Assembly (NCBI RefSeq): GCF_003515685.1
Contig: NZ_QWEG01000003.1
Coordinates: forward strand, 248,001-312,000
DNA length: 64,000 nt
Origin: Neobacillus notoginsengisoli
Lineage (GTDB): Bacteria; Bacillota; Bacilli; Bacillales; Cytobacillaceae
Direction of reading: 5' to 3'
The notes below the pieces were generated by a model that was given only the letters and a program-made list of their open reading frames with translations, was not told where the DNA came from and ran no database searches. The stretch's first letter is position 1; every line of letters begins with the position of its first letter. Shown here one piece after another: positions 52,487 through 60,180 of the stretch. A program made the position numbers and the translations under genes.

Positions 52487-53974
52487 ATGGGAAAGGGTAC
52501 AAAACAATTATTCATTCAAACAACTAGCCTTATTGCGGGATTCATGGTCTGGGCCCTGATCTCATCGTTAATGCCCTTCATAGATGAAGACTTACACATG
52601 TCTGCTGCCCATACGGCCTGGATTATCGCCATTCCTGTCTTCCTAGGGTCGATATTCCGCATACCAATGGGGTATTTTACCGATCTATTTGGTGCCAGAA
52701 AACTATTTGCAATCAGCTTCCTCGTATTGATTTTACCTATCGTGATGATAAGCAGAGCTGAATCTTTCGCATCACTACTGGCCGGAAGCCTATTACTTGG
52801 GCTTGGCGGAAGTATATTTTCAGTTGGAACAACTTCTCTCCCAAAATACTTTTCAAAAGATAAACATGGCGCTATAAACGGCCTTTATGGGATTGGCACA
52901 ATAGGAACTGCGATAACCGCATTTCTGGCGCCGGTCCTTGCATCGGGTATTGGCTGGAGAAACACTGTACAGTTATACATTTTCCTTGTTGTTATATTCG
53001 CAATGATCCATCTGCTTTTTGGAGATAAACAAGAACGAAAAGTTGATGAACCAATCATGAGCCAAGTGAAGAAAGTTTACAAAAATAAAAAGCTTTGGCT
53101 TCTTTGCCTTTTTTATTTTTTAACTTTTGGATCATTTATTGCTTTTACAGTGTATTTGCCTATTTTTCTAGTTAAATATTTCGAGTTGACTTCAACGGAT
53201 GCAGGGATTCGCACAGCGATTTTCATTGTCATCTCCCTCCTCTTCCGGGTAGCGGGCGGCTGGTTTTCAGATAAAATCAATCCATATTTTGTACTGATTC
53301 TTGCTTTTGCAGGATTGAGTTTTGCCGGAATTTTATTGTCCTTTACACCGTCCCTTCCACTCTTTTCTTTCGGCTGTCTACTGGTTGCTGTATGTTCCGG
53401 CCTTGGGAATGGAACTGTATTTAAATTGGTTCCATTATACTTTTTTAAGCAGGCAGGGATTGTGAATGGGCTTGTAACGGCGATGGGTGGTTTAGGAGGC
53501 TTCTTCCCTCCAATGATTGTAGGGGCGATTTATAGTGTTACCGGGCACCATGCAATCGGGTTTATGGGCTTATCCGAACTTGCTCTCGCCTGCATGATTC
53601 TTTCCGCATGGACTTATTATCACGAGCGAAAAAGTATTTCTGAGCAAATTATCCTTCACAGTAATGAAGGAATAACAGTGACCGATACGGAAGGGATTAT
53701 TTTGAAAGTAAATCCTGCTTTTACTCGGATTACAGGTTACACGCTTGAGGAAGTAATCGGTAAAACTCCTAGTGTTCTGCAATCAGGCGAGCATGATAAC
53801 GAATTTTACCGAAAAATGTGGTTTGACTTAAAGGTGAAAGATTGCTGGGAGGGCCTCATTTGGAACAAACGCAAAAATGGTGAGATTTATCAGGAGTATT
53901 TAACGATTAAGGCCATCAAGGATGATGCCGGGGAGACAAAGAATTTTATTGGTGTCTTTAGGGAAATAGACTGA
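52487..53974 (+). CDS. NarK-like MFS nitrate/nitrite transporter fused to a C-terminal PAS domain
   Basis: 495 aa from the ATG at 52487 (AAGGGGAG upstream); a TATAAT at 52444-52449 is the likely -10. Residues 1-385 form 12 transmembrane helices of the nitrate/nitrite porter family, with MGYFTDLFGARK as motif A and GLGGSIFSVG as the helix-5 nitrate-signature region. Residues about 390-495 form a PAS domain (GITVTDTEGIILKVNPAFTR, then TGYTLEEVIGKTPS and a GLIWNKRKNGEIY core). The fusion suggests transport coupled to sensing, or a transceptor; no kinase domain follows. A terminator closes the gene. Confidence 0.85.
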   Translation: MGKGTKQLFIQTTSLIAGFMVWALISSLMPFIDEDLHMSAAHTAWIIAIPVFLGSIFRIPMGYFTDLFGARKLFAISFLVLILPIVMISRAESFASLLAGSLLLGLGGSIFSVGTTSLPKYFSKDKHGAINGLYGIGTIGTAITAFLAPVLASGIGWRNTVQLYIFLVVIFAMIHLLFGDKQERKVDEPIMSQVKKVYKNKKLWLLCLFYFLTFGSFIAFTVYLPIFLVKYFELTSTDAGIRTAIFIVISLLFRVAGGWFSDKINPYFVLILAFAGLSFAGILLSFTPSLPLFSFGCLLVAVCSGLGNGTVFKLVPLYFFKQAGIVNGLVTAMGGLGGFFPPMIVGAIYSVTGHHAIGFMGLSELALACMILSAWTYYHERKSISEQIILHSNEGITVTDTEGIILKVNPAFTRITGYTLEEVIGKTPSVLQSGEHDNEFYRKMWFDLKVKDCWEGLIWNKRKNGEIYQEYLTIKAIKDDAGETKNFIGVFREID

Positions 53975-53985
53975 TTTTCACATAA

Positions 53986-54019
53986 TAAAAGTGCTGCGCA
54001 TTTGGCAGCACTTTTTATT
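53986..54019. terminator. Intrinsic terminator, bidirectional
   Basis: AAAAGTGCTG/GCAGCACTTTTT hairpin after the NarK-PAS gene, also placed at the end of the convergent small membrane protein gene. Confidence 0.85.
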
Positions 54020-54029
54020 TTGCTGAAAA

Positions 54030-54176
54030 CTACCGGGTGGCCCTGTTCTTAAAGAAATTGACTACGAATAGAACAACCGCTGCAATTAAGAGAAGATGAA
54101 TCAGCCCTCCCGCAACTTTGAAAACCAATCCAAGAACCCAGAAAAGTACAAGGAGACCAATAATAGTCCATAACAT
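54030..54176 (-). CDS. lmo0937-type small membrane protein (DUF5670-like), 48 aa
   Basis: Two hydrophobic helices: MLWTIIGLLVLFWVLGLVF and a second (GGLIHLLLIAAVVLFVVN), ending in a short basic tail. This is the pattern of the lmo0937 family found near many Bacillus stress genes. AGAAAGGAAG precedes the ATG at 54174-54176. Function unknown. Confidence 0.75.
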   Translation of the reverse strand: MLWTIIGLLVLFWVLGLVFKVAGGLIHLLLIAAVVLFVVNFFKNRATR

Positions 54177-54320
54177 AGCATTCTTCCTTTCTATCTGTTT
54201 GGGAGTAGTTTACCCATTATGGTTTCATTAAAAACAACAGATTCCATTAACGTGAATTGAGAATGAAATTTTTACAACTTTTTGAACAGAACCCTATTTT
54301 CACAAATCCTTCAAATATAG

Positions 54321-54336
54321 AGTGACGAAAATCACA
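54321..54336. promoter_or_regulatory. Fnr-like operator upstream of narK
   Basis: AGTGACGAAAATCACA matches the Bacillus Fnr box TGTGA-N6-TCACA except for the first base. A TATCAT -10 at 54358-54363 would put the transcription start near 54370, so the box centre would be at -41.5, the classic activating position. This supports oxygen-controlled expression of the downstream nitrate transporter. Confidence 0.6.
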
Positions 54337-54419
54337 TTTATGATGATAACATCACACTATCATTAACATTAACAGCACCAACTTAGTGATAAATCGATTT
54401 TTTGGATGGGGGAAAAAAC

Positions 54420-55715
54420 ATGGCACGTATTAATCAATGGAATCCTGAAGATGCACAGTTTTGGCAAAAAGAAGGAAAGAAACACGCGAGAAGGAATTTG
54501 TGGATATCTGTCCCTTCGCTCATGCTGGCCTTTATTGTTTGGCAAATTTGGTCGGTCGTTGCTGTCCGTCTAAACGATATCGGCTTCAGCTTCACTGAAG
54601 AGCAACTATTCACACTCGCTGCAATACCCGGGCTTGTAGGCGCGACATTAAGGTTTGTCTACACCTTTGCCGTTGGAAAAATCGGAGGTAAAAATTGGAC
54701 GGTTATTTCAACCGCGGTACTTGCAATTCCAGCCATTGGAATTGGAATCGCTGTTCAAAATCCTGATACTCCTTTCTCTGTCATGCTGATCCTTGCTGCG
54801 CTATGTGGCTTGGGAGGAGGGAACTTCTCCTCCTCGACAGCAAACATTTCTTTCTTCTTTCCAAAGAAAGAGAAAGGTACAGCACTAGGCATTAATGGCG
54901 GCCTTGGAAATATGGGCGTTTCGGTAGTCCAATTCATTACGCCGCTGGTCATCGCGTCAAGCACTTTCGCACTTGTCGGAGGTTCACAAGTCATGCCTGA
55001 TGGTTCCCAAGTATATCTTCAAAATGCAGCATTCATTTGGGTAATCCCTATAGTGATCATGACATTTGCAGCCTATTTCGGCATGGATAACCTGCCTAAT
55101 GCCAAACAGTCTGTATCAGATCAATTTGTTATTGTTAAGCGCAAGCATACTTGGATTATGACAGTATTATATATCGCGACATTTGGTTCTTTCATTGGCT
55201 ATTCCGCTGCGTTTCCGTTACTGCTAAGGTCACAGTTTCCCCAATATGTTCCACTGGCATTCTTAGGGGCGCTTCTCGCAGCTTCAGCCAGGCCTGTTGG
55301 CGGTTGGATTGCAGATAAGCTTGGTGGCGCACAAGTGACAGCATACGTGCTTGTCGTTCAAGCAATTGGGGCAGCCGGAGTTATCTTCTTCTTGGGAGAA
55401 AAGCAGTTTTCGGGCTTCCTCGCTTCATTCCTGATTTTGTTCGTAGCATCAGGTATAGGATCAGGATCAACCTTCCAAATGATTCCCGGTATTTTTATTC
55501 CGAAAGAAGCGGCGCCGGTCCTTGGTTTTACAGCTGCGTTCGCGGCATACGGATCATTCTTCATTCCTAAGCTATTCGGCTGGTCTGTAAACACAACTGG
55601 GACCCCCGTCACGGCCTTCTACTTCTTTATTGGATTTTATGTCATCTCATTTGCATTGAATTGGTACTTCTATCAAAGGAAGAGTGCAGCTGTCCTTATG
55701 AAGCAGGCATCATAG
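54420..55715 (+). CDS. narK: Nitrate/nitrite transporter, NarK family
   Basis: 431 aa MFS porter with 12 transmembrane helices. The nitrate-signature motif is present twice: GLGGGNFSSSTANISFF in helix 5 and GIGSGSTFQMIPG in helix 11; a basic residue for anion binding is in AVRLNDIGF-like and LRSQFPQ regions. The N-terminal cytoplasmic extension (NPEDAQFWQKEGKKHARRN) is typical of this NarK group. ATG 54420 follows GGGGGA. It likely exchanges nitrate and nitrite for respiration; the Fnr-like box upstream agrees. Confidence 0.92.
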   Translation: MARINQWNPEDAQFWQKEGKKHARRNLWISVPSLMLAFIVWQIWSVVAVRLNDIGFSFTEEQLFTLAAIPGLVGATLRFVYTFAVGKIGGKNWTVISTAVLAIPAIGIGIAVQNPDTPFSVMLILAALCGLGGGNFSSSTANISFFFPKKEKGTALGINGGLGNMGVSVVQFITPLVIASSTFALVGGSQVMPDGSQVYLQNAAFIWVIPIVIMTFAAYFGMDNLPNAKQSVSDQFVIVKRKHTWIMTVLYIATFGSFIGYSAAFPLLLRSQFPQYVPLAFLGALLAASARPVGGWIADKLGGAQVTAYVLVVQAIGAAGVIFFLGEKQFSGFLASFLILFVASGIGSGSTFQMIPGIFIPKEAAPVLGFTAAFAAYGSFFIPKLFGWSVNTTGTPVTAFYFFIGFYVISFALNWYFYQRKSAAVLMKQAS

Positions 55716-55766
55716 TTGAACTTGGGACAGAGAGTCGACTTTTTGACTTGGATCTGCCCCAAGATA

Positions 55767-55795
55767 GAAAAAACCGCCAAATGGCGGTTTTTTCC
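55767..55795. terminator. Intrinsic terminator, bidirectional
   Basis: AAAAACCGCCA/TGGCGGTTTTTT hairpin between convergent narK and the YocH-like gene. Confidence 0.9.
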
Positions 55796-55802
55796 TTTTT
55801 AT

Positions 55803-56609
55803 TTATTTTAGGACTGTCACTTTCACTGTTTTTCTTCCCCATTTTAAGGCTGCGTCCTTTGATGGGATGAAAACATCAATGATATTTCCTCTAATGGCTC
55901 CACCGGTATCTCCGGCAATTGCATGTCCATAACCTTCTACATATACCTTAGAACCAAGCGGAATGATTGATGGGTCAACTGAAATGACTTTCATTCCAGG
56001 ATTGTTTTTCAAGTTTATGCCTGTGGCCGTAATTCCTGAACAGCCTTTGCATGATGCCGTATAGGCTGTCGCTGTCATGGTCAGCACCTTCCCGTTTACC
56101 GGTTGTGCGTTTGTTTGATTAACTTTCTGGGCACGCGGTGCAGCCTTTACAGTATTTGTTGCTTTTACTTTCTTGACAGGACTGTCTTTGGCTATCCTGA
56201 CTGTTTTACCTGGATTGATTTTTTTAACTGGGGCTGCATCAGTAGCCGCTGTTTTTACACCGTTTACTGACAACTCCATTCCAGGGAAGATCAAATCGCC
56301 AGTCAATCCGTTCCAGGCTTTTAAATCCTCGACAGAAGTATGATGCTCAAGGGCAATATCCCAAAGGGTATCACCTTTCTCCACTTCATAAAGCATTTCA
56401 GTAAGAATTGTTAGCTTTTTTCCTGCAAAAATGGTATCAGATGCTAATCCATTCCATGCCTTTATGTTGTCAATTGTAGTGTTATGTACAGTTGCAAGTT
56501 TTGAAAGTGTGTCTCCAGCATTAACTTCAATTTCCTCTGCCTGCGCATTGACGCCAGCTGTCGTAGAGAGAGCAGCCGCCATGATGAATGTTCCCAATGT
56601 TTTTTTCAA
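55803..56609 (-). CDS. Secreted LysM and 3D-domain cell-wall protein (YocH-like)
   Basis: 268 aa. A signal peptide ends near residue 24 (AQAEE). Two LysM repeats (about 25-70 and 72-115; GDTLSKLATVHNTTIDNIK and GDTLWDIALEHHTS) bind peptidoglycan. After a Pro/Ala/Lys-rich linker comes a 3D domain (about 175-268) with the catalytic Asp triad in AGDTGGAI and NIIDVFIPS, and a CKGC pair. YocH-type enzymes are muralytic and WalR-controlled in B. subtilis; a WalR box could not be confirmed here. TTG start after GGGAGG. Confidence 0.9.
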   Translation of the reverse strand: MKKTLGTFIMAAALSTTAGVNAQAEEIEVNAGDTLSKLATVHNTTIDNIKAWNGLASDTIFAGKKLTILTEMLYEVEKGDTLWDIALEHHTSVEDLKAWNGLTGDLIFPGMELSVNGVKTAATDAAPVKKINPGKTVRIAKDSPVKKVKATNTVKAAPRAQKVNQTNAQPVNGKVLTMTATAYTASCKGCSGITATGINLKNNPGMKVISVDPSIIPLGSKVYVEGYGHAIAGDTGGAIRGNIIDVFIPSKDAALKWGRKTVKVTVLK

Positions 56610-56841
56610 GTCGATTCCTCCCTAAGTTCTTGTGAAGCTAACACTGTAAATCTTAGCATGAAAAAATAAAATACCAAGAACAGGGGGATGTTATTTGAGT
56701 AACAAGAATGACGGGAACATTACGTTTCGTTAACCAATAAAATGAATATTCAAAATTTTACAGGTGAAAAAAATGAGGTTTTAGTGGGCTAATGGTTTCA
56801 TTTGAGGGGTAAGAGAAGCTTAGAAGGAGGCAAATAATCGT

Positions 56842-57840
56842 ATGAAGAAAAGAACTCTTTTTTACCTGCTTTTTGCAGGACTTACAGCAACCCCGCTGAT
56901 TTCGGCCGCGCATGTTAAGTGGTTTACCGAAGCTGTGCCCCAAAAGGCGCCGATCGAAGAAATCATTTCGCCGGTCTTTATCTCAATCTCAATTGGCGCT
57001 GCCCTCATTCTTGCAGCGTTGCCACAGCTATTGCCCTGGATTATGAAATGGAAGCCTGTGGCGAAAATTGACAGGAACCTGGAGGGGCTGCGGAAATATT
57101 CAAGAGTATTATTAAAATACGGAACAGCTGCCGCATTAATCATTCAGGTTTTAATGGGGACAATTTTTGCCCCGGAAATCCATATTCCTTCAATCGAAGT
57201 TACAATTCTGGTATGGCTTGCGATTGGCCTATTGATTACACCTCACCATTATGCAACAAAAGCTGGTTCATTAATTTTGCTTGGATTATTCATTTATATT
57301 ACTCCTTTGCATGGCCTCTTTCATATGTTGGATTATGGGTTTTATCTGGCCATCATTTTTGTCCTGCTGATTGGCAATACAAGGCTCGAGCAATGGGGTT
57401 TTCCTTTCCTCTATTTAGGGACTGGCCTGTCTCTTTGTTGGGTGGCGGTAGAAAAATGGGTTTTCCCGGGTCTTTCGCTTGATATCATTGCGAATCATCA
57501 CGTTCCTACTTTTGGATTTCCACCAGAAATATTTGTGGTACTAAGTGCCTTTATTGAATTTGTGGTCGGATATCTTTTAGTAGTAGGGGTTCTAAACCGT
57601 CTGCTAGCATTTGTTTTGACCTGTTTATTTATTCTTACTACAACCTTATTTGGATGGCTTGAGCTGGCCGGACATTTCATGATCCATATCATTCTCGCTA
57701 TTTTCATCATCGAAGGGGTTTCTTTTTACAAACCGCCCATTTCGATCCATAAGACGGTTGCCGATCAGGTTGTGTTTGTATTTCTAAACTTTATTTTTGT
57801 TCTAGCGACATTCCTGATGATTTACTATCGGTTTGCATAA
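56842..57840 (+). CDS. Polytopic membrane protein, 332 aa, unknown function
   Basis: About eight or nine transmembrane helices after an N-terminal hydrophobic segment that may be a signal peptide (FYLLFAGLTATPLISAAH). The second half (about residues 190-330) has a four-helix arrangement like DoxX/MauE-type proteins, with several conserved-looking His and Trp residues. I cannot name a family. GGAGG lies 11 bases before the ATG. It converges with the formate dehydrogenase gene across a shared terminator. Confidence 0.7.
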   Translation: MKKRTLFYLLFAGLTATPLISAAHVKWFTEAVPQKAPIEEIISPVFISISIGAALILAALPQLLPWIMKWKPVAKIDRNLEGLRKYSRVLLKYGTAAALIIQVLMGTIFAPEIHIPSIEVTILVWLAIGLLITPHHYATKAGSLILLGLFIYITPLHGLFHMLDYGFYLAIIFVLLIGNTRLEQWGFPFLYLGTGLSLCWVAVEKWVFPGLSLDIIANHHVPTFGFPPEIFVVLSAFIEFVVGYLLVVGVLNRLLAFVLTCLFILTTTLFGWLELAGHFMIHIILAIFIIEGVSFYKPPISIHKTVADQVVFVFLNFIFVLATFLMIYYRFA

Positions 57841-57860
57841 TAAAAAGCGCCAGAGATTAG

Positions 57861-57895
57861 AAAAAGGAGCAGAAAATTTCTGCTCCTTTGCGTTT
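57861..57895. terminator. Intrinsic terminator, bidirectional
   Basis: AAAGGAGCAGAA/TTCTGCTCCTTT hairpin between the convergent membrane protein and fdhF genes. Confidence 0.85.
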
Positions 57896-59952
57896 TACAC
57901 ACGTTCTATTGACACTGCGCATGCTTTGTATTCAGCTGTTCCAGAGATAGGGTCGTATTCGTTTAGCGTCAGGACGTTCGTTGGCGTTTCATGCCAGTGG
58001 AAACTCATGAATACAAGTCCTGGTACGACCTGTTCGGTGACTTTGCATTTTACTGTCAGCTCTCCGCGGCGGGATTTCACCATGACGAGATCTCCGTTTT
58101 CTATCCCGAGCTTTTCGGCATCGGAAGGATGGATATCGACTGTTTCCTCCGTTTGCCTAATTTTCACACCTGGCGCGTAATAGCGCGTTTGGGTGTGAGT
58201 ATTGTATGATTCATACCTTCTTCCTGTCGTCAGGGTGAATGGGTAATCCTCGTCAGGCAATTCGAGCGGAGCGGTATATTCCACAGGCACAAATGGTGAC
58301 CTTCGCCCTGATTCCTCTCCTGTATGGAATCTTTCATGCATGATCAATGTACCCGGATGGTTTTCGTCAGGGCATGGATAATGAACAGCATACTCACGTT
58401 CTAAACGGGAATAGGATATGCCGCCGTACATTTCCCACGCGAGCTTTCTGACTTCATTCCAGATTTCCTCACTGTTCGTATAATTCATCGGGTAGCCCAT
58501 CAATGTAGACAGCTCACATAGAATCTCCCAGTCTTCCTTTGTTTCTGGATGGGCTTCTACAGCTTTTCGGACCCTCTGGACCCGTCTATCAGTATTGGTG
58601 AACGTTCCATCCACCTCTCCCCATGAACGTGCCGGAAGTACAACATCAGCGTACTCGGCCGTTTCCGTCATGAAGATGTCCTGGACAATGAGCAGATCTA
58701 GTTTCTCAAGAAGGACTTTCGTATGATTCATATGGACGTCTGCAAGAAGTGGATTTTCACCTATTACATAAATAGCCTTTATTTCACCTGTCTCAATTTT
58801 GTCAAAAGTTCTCGTTTGGGTGTCACCGGCAATCGGATTAATAGTGACCTTCCATTCTTCCTCATATCTTTCGCGATATTCTGCATTGGTGAGGCTCATC
58901 CCACCGGCAAGCTGGTTCGGCAGGCAGCCCATGTCGCCCGCACCCTGCACGTTGTTTTGGCCCCTGAGCGGCATAATGCCGCTGCCTTCCTTGCCAATAT
59001 TTCCGGATAACAAGGCGAGGTTGGCAATGTCAAAAACATTATTTACGCCGCAATGATGCTCTGTTATTCCAAGCGTATACGCAATCATCGCGCCGCTCGC
59101 TGAAGCATATTCCCGTGCAGTTTCCACGATATCTTCCGCAGGAACGCCCGTAATTGCAGCGGAATACTCTGGGGTATATAATTCGACCTTTTTCTTGAGT
59201 GCCTCGAAATCATCGGTATGGCGCAAGATAAATTTAGGGCTGTAAAGTCTTTCTTTCAGGATGACATGGATAAATGCGTTTATGAGCGCAATATCCGATC
59301 CGACATTGATTTGGAGATGCCGGTGGGCAAATTTGGTCATATCAATTTTTCTAGGATCGATGACAATCATTTTCAGACCAGATTTTATTGCCTTTTTGAT
59401 TCTGTTCGCAATAATCGGATGAGCTTCACTTGTATTGGAACCCATTAGCAAAAGAACTTCAGCCTTGTCGAAATCGTCAAGCGTATTCGTTGGGAAACCG
59501 CTTCCAAAAACAGTTGCCAGACCGGCAACACTAGGAGCGTGTCAGGTTCGGTTACATCCGTCAATATTATTGCTGCCAATCACAGTCCTCATAAATTTTT
59601 GAGTGACGAAATTGGATTCATTCGTTGTTCTAGCACAAGCAAACATGGAAATCGCTTCGGCTCCAAATACAGATTTAATTGAACCTAGTTTTTCCGCTAT
59701 GAAATTTAAAGCTTCCTTCCAGGTTGCCGGAACCAGTTTTCCGTTTTTCCTCAATAAAGGTGAATTCAGCCTTTTTGGAGAATGGACGTATTCATATCCA
59801 AACGATCCCTTCACACAAGTCTGCCCTTTGTTGACAGGCGCTTCCTTATCACCGCGGATTTTGACGATTTTATTGTCCTGGACTTCAAGGACAAGGCCGC
59901 AACCTGTACCGCAATAGCCGCAAACCGTTTTAACAAAATTTGGTTCACCCAT
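57895..59952 (-). CDS. fdhF: Formate dehydrogenase, selenocysteine-containing catalytic subunit (UGA read as Sec at residue 137)
   Basis: 685 aa when the in-frame TGA at 59542-59544 is read as selenocysteine. N-terminal [4Fe-4S] ligands CGYCGTGC and GQTCVKG (about residues 11-48) are followed by CNRT-U-HAPSVAGL, the active-site block where E. coli FdhF has CARV-U-HGPSVAGL. The molybdopterin domains continue without any other interruption (VIDPRKIDMT, LPARSWGEVDGTFTN, TGRRYESYNTHTQT). A bSECIS hairpin lies just after the UGA. It oxidises formate to CO2. No N-terminal ferredoxin-type extension, so it is an FdhH-like short form; its redox partner is not adjacent. ATG after GGGGGAT. Confidence 0.92.
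59513..59529 (-). promoter_or_regulatory. Bacterial SECIS element of fdhF
   Basis: On the minus strand GTTGCC-GGTCT-GGCAAC, a 6-bp stem with a GGTCT loop. The loop begins 18 bases after the UGA codon, identical in sequence and distance to the E. coli fdhF SECIS loop, the SelB-binding site. Confidence 0.88.
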
Positions 59953-60143
59953 TTAATATCCCCCCTGTTAATAACATTAAGCCTGATATAACCATAGTAA
60001 TACATTTTTGCTCTTACTTGTGAAGATATTATTAAATTATTTTGACAGCATTATGAAAGTTCATAATGACTGCAATACTATTAAGTTAACTTACTATTGA
60101 AATCAGGTGCAATGATTCTTGTCACAGCATGGCCAAATCATAG

Positions 60144-60165
60144 AAAAAGAGGGATTGGCTCCCTC
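60144..60165 (-). terminator. Intrinsic terminator of the histidine kinase gene
   Basis: Minus strand GAGGGA-GCCAA-TCCCTC followed by TTTTTC, 16-37 bases past the stop at 60181. Confidence 0.75.
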
Positions 60166-60180
60166 CCTTCTGCTGTTGGC

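Noticed and set aside
56640-56760. A WalR box upstream of the YocH-like gene
   Set aside because: Several TGTTA/TAACA words occur, but no direct repeat with the required 5-base spacing could be confirmed.
57895-59952. Formate dehydrogenase as a pseudogene or two genes split by a nonsense codon
   Set aside because: The stop is UGA at the exact selenocysteine position, the frame is otherwise intact and a SECIS hairpin follows.
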